Assembly: GCF_001279775.1 (NCBI RefSeq)
Contig: NZ_LGDG01000230.1
Span: 1 to 64,000 of the forward strand
Length of the DNA stretch: 64,000 nt
From: Streptomyces sp. MMG1533
GTDB taxonomy: Bacteria; Actinomycetota; Actinomycetes; Streptomycetales; Streptomycetaceae
Direction of reading: 5' to 3'
Below the pieces are notes generated by a model, which was given only the letters and a program-made list of their open reading frames with translations, did not search any database and had not been told where the DNA came from. Every line of letters starts with the position of its first letter. Within the stretch, counting starts at the first letter, position 1. Shown one piece after another: positions 24,565 to 32,056 of this stretch. A program made the position numbers and the translations under genes.

Positions 24565-25470
24565 ATGGTCACTGACATGAACGAAACGAACGCGGGAGGC
24601 GTCCGGCAGCGGTCGGTCGAGATCGTGGTGCCGGTCCACAACGAGGCACACGTCCTCGCCGACAGCATCGGCCGTCTCCACGCACACCTCGAAACGTCCT
24701 TCCCGTTCCCGTTCCGGATCACGGTCGCGGACAACGCGAGCACGGACGCCACCTGGCCGGTGGCGACCGGCCTGACGCTCCGGCTCCCCCACGTGCACGC
24801 GGTGCGCCTGGAGGAGAAGGGCCGGGGCCGCGCCCTGAAGCACGTCTGGAGCCGGTCGTCCGCGGATGTCGTCGCCTACATGGACGTCGACCTCTCCACC
24901 GGCCTCGAAGGCTTCCTGCCGCTGGTGGCACCCCTGCTCTCCGGCCACAGCGACCTCGCGATCGGCAGCCGTCTGCACCACCAGGCGGACGTCGTCCGCG
25001 GCCCGAAGCGGGAGTTCGTCTCCCGTTCCTACAACCTGCTGCTCAAGGTGGGCCTCGCGGCCCGCTTCTCGGACGCGCAGTGCGGCTTCAAGGCCGTACG
25101 CTCCGACGTCTTCCGGGCCCTCGCCCCGCACATCGAGGACAACGCCTGGTTCTTCGACACCGAACTGCTGGTCCTGGCCCAGCGCAACCGCCTGCGCATC
25201 CACGAGGTGCCGGTCGACTGGGTCGACGACCCCGACAGCCGGGTCGACATCGTGCGCACCGCCGTCGACGACCTCAGGGGCATCGGCCGGATGCTGCGCG
25301 CCACCGTCACCGGCCGCGCCCGCATCACCGCCGTACCGCGCCGGACCAGCGCCCCGCAGGTCCCGGCCGCCCGCACGTCCCCCGGGGTCCTGCCCAGCGG
25401 CACGGACCCCTCCGCCCGCACCGCTTCCGACCACCCGTCCCACCAGGCGAACCTGGAGTACGCGTCATGA
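24565..25470 (+). CDS. GT2 glycosyltransferase (polyprenyl-phosphate sugar synthase-like)
   Basis: 301-aa cytoplasmic GT-A enzyme. The N-terminus VEIVVPVHNEAHVLADSIGR, the motif VADNASTDATW and DVDLSTGL (metal-binding DxD-like) fit the DPM1/GtrB group, which makes dolichyl- or polyprenyl-phosphate sugars; QCGFKAVRSDVF is also typical. The last 50 residues are Pro/Ser-rich. No C-terminal membrane segments. The stop overlaps the ATG of the next gene (ATGA), a GT39-like transferase that would use the lipid-linked sugar. ATG 24577 is an alternative start. Confidence 0.85.
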   Translation: MVTDMNETNAGGVRQRSVEIVVPVHNEAHVLADSIGRLHAHLETSFPFPFRITVADNASTDATWPVATGLTLRLPHVHAVRLEEKGRGRALKHVWSRSSADVVAYMDVDLSTGLEGFLPLVAPLLSGHSDLAIGSRLHHQADVVRGPKREFVSRSYNLLLKVGLAARFSDAQCGFKAVRSDVFRALAPHIEDNAWFFDTELLVLAQRNRLRIHEVPVDWVDDPDSRVDIVRTAVDDLRGIGRMLRATVTGRARITAVPRRTSAPQVPAARTSPGVLPSGTDPSARTASDHPSHQANLEYAS

Positions 25471-27542
25471 CAACCCTCGCCCCTCCGCCCGCGCCCGTCC
25501 AGGACGGCGGGCCCCGGCACCGGGTGGAACCGCCGGCCGGCGGCGGCCTCGCCGCCCGTACCCGCAGGTTCTTCACCGGCGCCCCCGAGGACCCCCGCTG
25601 GGCGCGCCCCGCCCTGTGGGCGGTCCTGGTGCTGGCCACGGCCCTGTATGCCTGGAACCTGTCCTCCGTCACCGGCAACACCTTCTACAACGCCGCCGTC
25701 TACAGCGGCACCAAGAGCTGGAAGGCGTTCTTCTTCGGCGCGCTCGACTCGGGCAGCTTCATCACCGTCGACAAACCGCCGTTCGCACTGTGGGTGATGG
25801 GCCTCTCCGCCCGCGTCTTCGGTTACGGCACCTGGCAGTTGGCGCTGCCGATGGTCGCGGTCGGCGTCGGCTCGGTAGCCCTGCTGTACCGCATGGTGAA
25901 GCGGGACTTCGGGCCGGTGGCGGGCACGATCGCCGCCCTCGCGCTCGCTCTCACCCCGATCACGGTCGCCATCACCCGGGACACCAACCCGGACCCGGTC
26001 CTGGTCTTCCTGATGCTGCTCGGCGCGGCCGCACTGATGAAGGCCGTGCGCACCGGGCGGCTGATGCCGCTGGTGTGGTCCGGCGTCGCGATCGGCTTCG
26101 CGTTCAACACGAAGATGATGCAGGCGTACGTCGTCCTGCCCGCGTTCTTCCTGGTCTATCTGTGGGCCGCGAAGGGCAGCCTGGGCCGCCGTGTTCGCAA
26201 CCTCGCCGTCGGCACGGTCGCGCTGGTCGTCTCCAGCGCCTGGTGGATGGTGGTCGTCGATCTGATCCCGGCGTCCTCGCGCCCCTACATCGGCGGTTCG
26301 ACCGACAACACGGTCTGGGACCTGGTCATCGGCTACAACGGCTTCGGCCGTATCTTCGGGGCGAGTTCCTCGGTGGGCTCGCAGGGCAACGGGGCGAGCT
26401 TCGGCGGCGACGCCGGCCTCTACCGCATGTTCAACGAGATCATGGGCGGCCAGATCTCCTGGCTGATCCCCTTCGCGCTCGTCGCCCTGGCCGGCGGACT
26501 CGTGCTGCGCGGCCGGGCTCCCCGTACCGACGCCAAGCGTGCTGCGCTGATGCTCTGGGGCGGCTGGTTCGTCCTGCACTACCTGACCTTCGCGCTCGCC
26601 GAGGGCACCTTCCACCCGTACTACGTCACCGCCATGGCTCCGGGCATCGCGGCCCTCGCCGGGATCGGCGCCGTGATGCTCTACCGGGCCTTCCAGGAGG
26701 GCTCGGCGGCGAAGTGGAGCTGGGTGCTGCCGGCCGCGGTCGCGGGCAGCACGGTCTGGGCGGTCGTCCTGCTCCAGCGGGTCTCCGGCTCCGGGACGCT
26801 GTACACGGCCGCGGAGGTCGTGGCCGGGGTCGCGGGTGCGGCCGCGGTGATCGGGCTGCTGGTCGGCCGGTTCACCAAGCGGCAGCGGCTGATGGGGGTC
26901 GCCGCCCTGGCGGCGGTCGTGGCCCTGCTCGCCGGTCCCGCCGCGTACTCGGTGTCGGCGGCCACCGCGAGCACCAACGGCACGAACCCCACGGCCGGGC
27001 CGAACACCGGTGGCGGCATGGGCGGCGGCGGTGGCATGGGCGGCGGCCAGCGGCCCAGCGGCAGCGCGCCGAGCGAGACCGGAAACGCCGGCTCCGGCTC
27101 CGGCACCTCCGACGGGCAGTCCACGGGGCAGCCCCCGTCCGGCAGCACCTCGTCCTCGGAGTCCGGCACCGCACAGACCGGCGGCGGTGGCATGGGCGGC
27201 GGCACCCAGGTCTCGTCCGAGATGATCACGTACCTGAAGAAGAACCAGGACGGCGCGACCTGGCTGGTGGCGGTGGCCACCGACCAGACCGCGTCCTCGA
27301 TCATCCTGGAGTCCGGTCAGCCCGTGATCTCCATGGGCGGCTGGTCCGGCAGCGACAACGCCATGACCCTCGCCAAGCTCAAGAGCCTGGTGAAGTCGGG
27401 CAAGCTGCACTACATCGTCATCAGTGACAGCGGGCAGGGCAGCGGCACCGACTCCGCGGTCTCCACCTGGGTCAAGGCGAACGGAACGGCCGTGACCGAC
27501 TACAGCGGCCTGTACCGCCTGGACGCCTCCGACGTCGGCTGA
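25467..27542 (+). CDS. GT39-like membrane glycosyltransferase (ArnT/PMT type)
   Basis: 691-aa polytopic protein with about 10-12 membrane segments. Near the N-terminus GTKSWKAFFFGALDSGSFIT and VDKPPFALW match the first outer loop of ArnT/PMT-type GT-C enzymes, which use polyprenyl-phosphate sugars. After the last membrane segment (about residue 500) comes a Gly/Met/Ser-rich stretch (GGGMGGGGGMGGG, repeated later), and then a soluble C-terminal domain of about 110 residues (WLVAVATDQTASSIILESGQ). It is coupled to the GT2 gene by ATGA overlap. Probably glycosylates exported proteins or wall components. Confidence 0.87.
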   Translation: MTTLAPPPAPVQDGGPRHRVEPPAGGGLAARTRRFFTGAPEDPRWARPALWAVLVLATALYAWNLSSVTGNTFYNAAVYSGTKSWKAFFFGALDSGSFITVDKPPFALWVMGLSARVFGYGTWQLALPMVAVGVGSVALLYRMVKRDFGPVAGTIAALALALTPITVAITRDTNPDPVLVFLMLLGAAALMKAVRTGRLMPLVWSGVAIGFAFNTKMMQAYVVLPAFFLVYLWAAKGSLGRRVRNLAVGTVALVVSSAWWMVVVDLIPASSRPYIGGSTDNTVWDLVIGYNGFGRIFGASSSVGSQGNGASFGGDAGLYRMFNEIMGGQISWLIPFALVALAGGLVLRGRAPRTDAKRAALMLWGGWFVLHYLTFALAEGTFHPYYVTAMAPGIAALAGIGAVMLYRAFQEGSAAKWSWVLPAAVAGSTVWAVVLLQRVSGSGTLYTAAEVVAGVAGAAAVIGLLVGRFTKRQRLMGVAALAAVVALLAGPAAYSVSAATASTNGTNPTAGPNTGGGMGGGGGMGGGQRPSGSAPSETGNAGSGSGTSDGQSTGQPPSGSTSSSESGTAQTGGGGMGGGTQVSSEMITYLKKNQDGATWLVAVATDQTASSIILESGQPVISMGGWSGSDNAMTLAKLKSLVKSGKLHYIVISDSGQGSGTDSAVSTWVKANGTAVTDYSGLYRLDASDVG

Positions 27543-27563
27543 CGCCGGCCCCCTCCCCCCCTC

Positions 27564-27600
27564 GACGCCCCGCCGCATCCTTCCGACGCGGCGGGGCGTC
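27564..27600. terminator. Bidirectional stem-loop between convergent genes
   Basis: GACGCCCCGCCGC (27564-27576), 11-base loop, GCGGCGGGGCGTC (27588-27600): a perfect 13-bp stem without T run, between the GT39 gene and the convergent interrupted gene. Confidence 0.75.
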
Positions 27601-27606
27601 GTCGCG

Positions 27607-28515
27607 TCAGTCCGGCAGCCCGTCCAGCATCTCCGCCATCCGCGGGGAGAGCTCGGCCCTCGGTGCCACCTCCTCCGTGTCGTTCGGGCCGCCGCCCCTC
27701 CACCAGTGCACGGCAAAGACGCCGGTGAAGGACGTGTCGTGGCGGCCGTCCGGGCTCAACCGCCGAAGCGCCTCCACCGCCGCCTCGGCCTCGCGGCGTC
27801 GTACGACCTTGTGGAACGCGAAGAGGCCGGGTGCTCCGAGGATCCCCACCAGTACCCCGTGCGGGGCCGGTCCTTGGATCAGTTCGCCGAGCCGGAGCAG
27901 ATGGCCCAGGCCGAACCGGTCGTCCCCGGTGGCAAAGGCCAGGTCCGCCGCACCGCCGTCCCCCGCGACGGTCTCCAGCCGGAGGAGTTCGGCGCGTACG
28001 TTGGCCAGGGCGGCGTCCCACAACGCGGCGGGGTCCGCTCCGACCCTCCTCGCCTGGTCGTGGCTGACCCATCGCGTTCCCTCCGGGTGCCGTTGGCAGA
28101 GAACCGCCGTCACCCGGTCCGACCATCTGCGGACCAGGGCGTCGGTCATGCCGGAGACCTCCCGGGTGGGCAGGACCAGCGGCAGCAGGCGCGGGCGCAG
28201 CCGCTCCTCGTCCCTCGTGGCCCACCGGACCTGGGGTGTGCGTTCGGCCTGGAACGCGAACTCCCGCCTGATGCCGCCGGTCCAGACATCGGGATCGGGG
28301 TGCTTGGTGTGGTGCAGCAGCGGGCCGAGGAAGAACCTGATCGGGTTCCCTGAATCCGTCGCCGGCGCGATGACACCGGTGCGCCGTCATCGGGTCGACG
28401 TGCCGCCGCCGTACTCACGCAGCACCTGCTGCATACAGGGCGCGCCGCGGGCCCACTCCTCGCCGCTCAAACCTTCGGTCCACCAGGGCGCCCGCCCTCG
28501 TCCGAGCCACGTCAC
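27607..28515 (-). pseudogene. Unrecognised gene interrupted by an in-frame TGA
   Basis: One reading frame is coding in composition from GTG 28515 to the stop at 27607 (303 codons including stop), but it contains TGA at 28389-28387 (codon 43). The first 42 codons (TWLGRGRAPWWTEGLSGEEW and on) follow an excellent GGGGGAG ribosome site. After the TGA the frame continues RRTGVIAPATDSGNPIRFFL with nearly all codons ending in G/C, and there is no ATG, GTG or TTG until ATG 28149. The downstream part ends EVAPRAELSPRMAEMLDGLP. Either the gene is broken, or a shorter 180-aa protein is made from 28149. An ATG at 28390 overlaps the TGA but reads a non-coding frame. Family not recognised. Confidence 0.65.
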
Positions 28516-28564
28516 GCGCCGCTCCCCCGACTGCGCGGCCCCATGAGGCCGGCGACGGCACTCG

Positions 28565-28580
28565 CATGTCCTTGGACATG
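28565..28580. promoter_or_regulatory. Palindrome upstream of the interrupted gene
   Basis: CATGTCC-TT-GGACATG, a perfect 7-bp inverted repeat with 2-base centre, lies 50 bases upstream of the GTG at 28515. It could be an operator of that gene; no matching regulator is adjacent. Confidence 0.35.
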
Positions 28581-28625
28581 ATGCCGCCGCCGTCCCGTCT
28601 CGTCAGCCGGTGGAATCGGCCCCTT

Positions 28626-29366
28626 CTACGCCGCCGGCGACTGGGCCGGCGCCACCGGGAAGCCCGGCGTACGGAGCACCCGGCGTTCGGCGTCCACGGC
28701 GAACACCTCGCAGCCGGGCCGTTCGGAGGCCCACTCGACGCCCTCCGCGCCCATCGCGAACGCGGCGGTCGCCGTGGTGTCGGCGATCGTCAGGGAGGAG
28801 GCGACGACGGTGAGCGAGAGCAGTCCGGTCGCCGGGCGTCCGGTGCGCCCGTCGAGGATGTGGTCGCCGCGCTCGTAGCGGGCGGACGTGGCGACCGCCC
28901 CGTCGGTGAGCTGAAGCACCGTGCACAGCTTGTCGGCGTGCTCGGGGTGCCGTACGCCCACGCGCCAGGGCCCGCCGGCGGTGACGACGTCGCCGCCGGC
29001 GTTGAGGCAGAAGCGGGTGGCGCCGGCCGCCCGGAGGAGGTCGGCGGCGCGCTGCACGGACCAGCCCTTCACCACCGCGCACGGGTCGAGACCGCGCCCC
29101 GGCAGCCGTACGTCGAAGGCGCCGCCGGTGGCGTCCCGGTACTCCTCGCACAGGTCGAGGACCTCCCGGAGGTCCGCGCTCATGTCCCGGTCGGGCAGCT
29201 CGCCCCGGTCGAGCCGGCACACCTCGCTGTCGGGCTTGAAGGGGCTGAACCGGACGTCGACCTCGTGCAGCCACGCGAAGACGGCGTCCGCGGCGGACTC
29301 GGAGATGCCCTCGTCGTCGATCCGCAGCGAGACCGGGAAGCCCATGACGTGTTCGACGCGGTGCAC
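28626..29366 (-). CDS. apbE: FAD:protein FMN transferase (ApbE)
   Basis: 246-aa ApbE-type enzyme, which attaches FMN covalently to Thr/Ser of exported redox proteins such as FMN-binding domains. Visible motifs: DPCAVVKGWSVQRAADLL, the flavin-site LNAGGDVV, HILDGRTGRPATG, and the metal-site IADTTATAAFAMG. GTG 29366 with GAAGGG nine bases upstream is the likely native start, and it overlaps the stop of the FMN-binding gene in its original frame. Because of the upstream 73-bp duplication, the frame is now also open back to 29849, so a 407-aa fusion carrying the FMN-binding protein's signal sequence could be made. Confidence 0.88.
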   Translation of the reverse strand: MHRVEHVMGFPVSLRIDDEGISESAADAVFAWLHEVDVRFSPFKPDSEVCRLDRGELPDRDMSADLREVLDLCEEYRDATGGAFDVRLPGRGLDPCAVVKGWSVQRAADLLRAAGATRFCLNAGGDVVTAGGPWRVGVRHPEHADKLCTVLQLTDGAVATSARYERGDHILDGRTGRPATGLLSLTVVASSLTIADTTATAAFAMGAEGVEWASERPGCEVFAVDAERRVLRTPGFPVAPAQSPAA

Positions 29367-29368
29367 GG

Positions 29369-29849
29369 TCAGGCGCCCTTCGCGTCGATCGCGGCCTGGA
29401 GGGACTCCTTGTAGCCCTCGGTCGTGATCGTCGCACCGGACACCGTGTCGATGTCCGCGCTCTGCGCCTGAAGCGTCGCCGCGATCAGCTTCGGCACCGC
29501 GGCCGTCGTCTGCGGGTGGTTCGGCTGCTGGAGCATCTTGACGGCGGTGATCTGCGATCAGCTTCGGCACCGCGGCCGTCGTCTGCGGGTGGTTCGGCTG
29601 CTGGAGCATCTTGACGGCGGTGATCTTCTGGCCCGCGAAGGTCACCTGGACCTGGACGGGGCCCTTCTCCGTGTCGACCGTCGTACCCGAGACGACGTTG
29701 GCGGATCCCGACGAGGACGAGGACGAGGAGGACGCGGAAGGCGCGGGTGTGGCGACCTGGACGGTGGAGGTGTCGGCCGACGGTTCGTAGAGCCAGACGG
29801 GGACCAGGCCCGCGATGCTCAGGACGACGACAGGTATGGCTCGCTTCAC
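29369..29849 (-). pseudogene. FMN-binding domain protein, frameshifted by a 73-bp duplication
   Basis: Membrane-anchored FMN-binding protein. GTG 29849 starts KRAIPVVVLSIAGLVPVWLY (signal/anchor), then a Ser-rich linker and the FMN_bind domain start VVSGTTVDTEKGPVQVQVTF. After VPKLIA a 73-bp tandem duplication (29481-29553 and 29554-29626) shifts the frame. With one copy removed the frame continues ATLQAQSADIDTVSGATITT and ends AAIDAKGA, a 135-aa protein with the SGAT flavinylation motif. As it stands the SGAT motif is lost. The partner genes on both sides are intact. Real mutation or assembly error cannot be told apart here. Confidence 0.85.
29481..29626. repeat. Perfect 73-bp tandem duplication
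   Basis: Bases 29481-29553 are repeated exactly at 29554-29626, starting GCGATCAGCTTCGGCACC and ending GGCGGTGATCT. The unit is 73 bases, not a multiple of three, so it shifts the reading frame of the FMN-binding gene. Confidence 0.95.
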
Positions 29850-29859
29850 GGTGACTTCC

Positions 29860-31197
29860 TCATCCCGCCAGGCTGAAACGCTCGAAGTGGATCTGCGGCT
29901 TGGGCACGTTCAGCTCGCGCAGGCTGCCCAGCACCGCGTTCATCATGGGCGGCGGCCCGCACAGGAAGACGTCCCGGTCGGCGATGTCCGGCACCAGCCG
30001 GGCCAGCTCGGCCGGCGCCAGCTTGTCCGGGACGGGCGGACCGGTCACCAGGTGCAGCTCGCAGCCCTTGGCGTGGGCGAGTTCGCGCAGTTCGTCGTAG
30101 AGGACCGCGTCCCGGTCGGTGGCGACGCGGTAGATGACGACGGCGTGGCCGTCCAGCTCCTCCAGGAGGGCGCGGATGGGGGTGACGCCGACGCCGCCCG
30201 CGATCAGCACCGACTCCGGGCGGGTGCGGTGCAGCGCGGTGAAGGCGCCGTAGGGGCCCTCGGCGAAGACGCGCGTGCCGACCTTCACATGGCGCAGGGA
30301 GGCGCTGCCGTCGCCGGCGGCCTTGGCGGTCAGGCGCAGGGTGCGGCCGTCGGGGGCGGCCGACAGGGAGAACGGGTTGGCCTGCCACCAGCGGTCCCGG
30401 GTCATGAAGCGCCACAGGAAGAACTGGCCGGCCCGGGCGGGCATGCGGTCGAGGTCGCGGCCGGCCATGTAGACGGAGACGACGTTGTCGGACTCGGGGA
30501 CGACGGCGGTGACGCGCAGCTGGTGGCGCTGGTTCCGCCACAGCGGGAGCACCAGACGGCCGACGAACACGGAGGTCAGCGCGACGCTCCACACGCCGTA
30601 CCAGTACGTCGTGGCGGCGGACGACGAGGTGAAGGTCGTACCCACCGCGACCTGGTGGGTGAAGGCCAGCAGCACGGCGACGTAGGTGTACAGGTGGATG
30701 AAGTGCCAGGTCTCGTAGGCCAGCCGGCGCCGGGCGTAGCGGCCTGAGACCGCGCCCACCACGATGATGATCGCCAGCGCGACGACCGCGCGGAGCACGC
30801 CCTCGACGGTCTCGGCGAGGTCGACCAGCTGGCTGACGGGGTCCATGTCGGACGACTCGGCGTAGCCGAAGCTGATGAAGACGGCGTGCGCGAGCAGCGT
30901 GAACAGGATGCCGAAGCCGGTCCAGCGGTGCCAGGAGGTCAGCCGGTCCATGCCGATACGTCGGTCGAGCCAGGGCAGCCGGGCCACCAGGAGCAGCTGG
31001 AAGGCCATCAGGAGCGCGCCGTACAGACCGGCCAGGCGGCCCAGCACGATGAGGGCGTTCGACGCGAATCCCGCCTGGGTGAAGAAGAAGGTCACCACGG
31101 CCACGTTCGCGGCCAGCACGGCGTACAGACCCGTGCGGGCCACCACCCTGGGGCGTATCGCCGTGGGGGGCGCAGGGGGCGATTGGACGGTCGTCAC
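29860..31197 (-). CDS. Ferric reductase-like transmembrane flavoprotein
   Basis: 445-aa membrane oxidoreductase. About six membrane segments contain haem-ligand His residues typical of ferric reductase-like domains (TSWHRWTGFG, LLAHAVFISF, ETWHFIHLYTYVAV). A ferredoxin-NADP reductase part follows, with AGQFFLWRFM, NPFSLSAAPDG (flavin), GGVGVTPIRALL (nucleotide) and FLCGPPPMM. It should carry electrons from NAD(P)H across the membrane. GTG 31197 has AAGGAG upstream. The next genes encode an FMN-binding protein and ApbE, so together they form a flavinylated extracytosolic electron-transfer system. Confidence 0.9.
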   Translation of the reverse strand: MTTVQSPPAPPTAIRPRVVARTGLYAVLAANVAVVTFFFTQAGFASNALIVLGRLAGLYGALLMAFQLLLVARLPWLDRRIGMDRLTSWHRWTGFGILFTLLAHAVFISFGYAESSDMDPVSQLVDLAETVEGVLRAVVALAIIIVVGAVSGRYARRRLAYETWHFIHLYTYVAVLLAFTHQVAVGTTFTSSSAATTYWYGVWSVALTSVFVGRLVLPLWRNQRHQLRVTAVVPESDNVVSVYMAGRDLDRMPARAGQFFLWRFMTRDRWWQANPFSLSAAPDGRTLRLTAKAAGDGSASLRHVKVGTRVFAEGPYGAFTALHRTRPESVLIAGGVGVTPIRALLEELDGHAVVIYRVATDRDAVLYDELRELAHAKGCELHLVTGPPVPDKLAPAELARLVPDIADRDVFLCGPPPMMNAVLGSLRELNVPKPQIHFERFSLAG

Positions 31198-31330
31198 GGA
31201 CAGAGCTCCTTGATCCGGGTCCTGGGTAACCGAGCTTCTCCGGCGGGAGCTGTCGATTTACTGTCGTACGACTTTCAAGTGGTTATCGATGTGGCCGCGG
31301 TGGCGGCCCCCCTCTGGTCGGGGCGGCGGC

Positions 31331-32056
31331 GTGACGCACTATGTGCAGGTGGACAAAGTACGACTCCTCGTTGTGGACGACGACCCGCCGATCGCCGATC
31401 TGGTGGCGACGGTCGCCCGCTACGAGGGCTGGGACGCCGTCACCGCGAACTCGGGTGAGGAGGCGCTGAGCCGTGCCGCGGAGTTCCATCCCGACATCGT
31501 GGTGCTCGATCTGATGCTGCCCGACATCGACGGTTTCGGCGTGCTGGACCGGCTGCGGCGCTCCGGGACGATGGTGCCGGTGGTGTTCCTCACGGCCCGG
31601 GACGCGGTCGCCGACCGGGTGGCGGGGCTGACCCGGGGCGGGGACGACTACCTGGTCAAGCCGTTCGCGGTGGAGGAGCTGATGGCCCGGCTGCGGACCG
31701 TGCTGCGGCGCAGCGCCGGGCCCGGCTTCCAGCGGTCCGTCCTCCAGGTCGCGGACCTGACGATGGACGAGGACACCCGCGAGGTGCGGCGCGGTGAGCG
31801 GCTGCTGACGCTCACGCCGACCGAGTACGAGGTGCTGCGGTATCTGATGCGCAAGTCGCCGACCGTGCTGACCAAGGCCCAGATCCTGGACCACGTGTGG
31901 GAGTACGGCTTCGGGGGCCGCTCGAACGTCGTGGAGCTGGTCGTCAGCCGCCTGCGACGCAAGCTCGACGGACCCGATGAGGCCGCAGCCGGCAGGGCGC
32001 CGCTGATCCACACCGTCCGTGGTTTCGGCTACGTGGTCCGCCAGGCCGCGGAGTGA
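31331..32056 (+). CDS. OmpR-family response regulator
   Basis: 241-aa response regulator. Receiver with acidic pocket VVDDDPP, phospho-acceptor Asp about 60 (IVVLDLMLP), Thr in FLTARD and Lys in LVKPF; a C-terminal winged helix (LTLTPTEYEVLRYLMRKSPT, then VSRLRRKLDG). Start GTG 31331 is uncertain; GTG 31343 and 31349 are in frame and nearer to the receiver. The stop overlaps the GTG of the kinase gene, so the pair is coupled. Confidence 0.9.
   Translation: MTHYVQVDKVRLLVVDDDPPIADLVATVARYEGWDAVTANSGEEALSRAAEFHPDIVVLDLMLPDIDGFGVLDRLRRSGTMVPVVFLTARDAVADRVAGLTRGGDDYLVKPFAVEELMARLRTVLRRSAGPGFQRSVLQVADLTMDEDTREVRRGERLLTLTPTEYEVLRYLMRKSPTVLTKAQILDHVWEYGFGGRSNVVELVVSRLRRKLDGPDEAAAGRAPLIHTVRGFGYVVRQAAE

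Noticed and set aside
28387..28389. TGA as a selenocysteine codon
   Set aside because: No recognisable selenoprotein family or SECIS-like hairpin around it; a nonsense mutation or gene boundary is simpler.
27500..28390. ATG 28390 frame as the real gene start after the TGA (ATGA overlap)
   Set aside because: Its translation is Arg/Pro/Ala-rich and non-coding in codon pattern; the coding pattern continues in the frame of the TGA itself.
28626..29849. 407-aa native FMN-binding/ApbE fusion protein
   Set aside because: The join exists only because of the 73-bp duplication; the middle of the fusion is a frameshifted, non-domain sequence.
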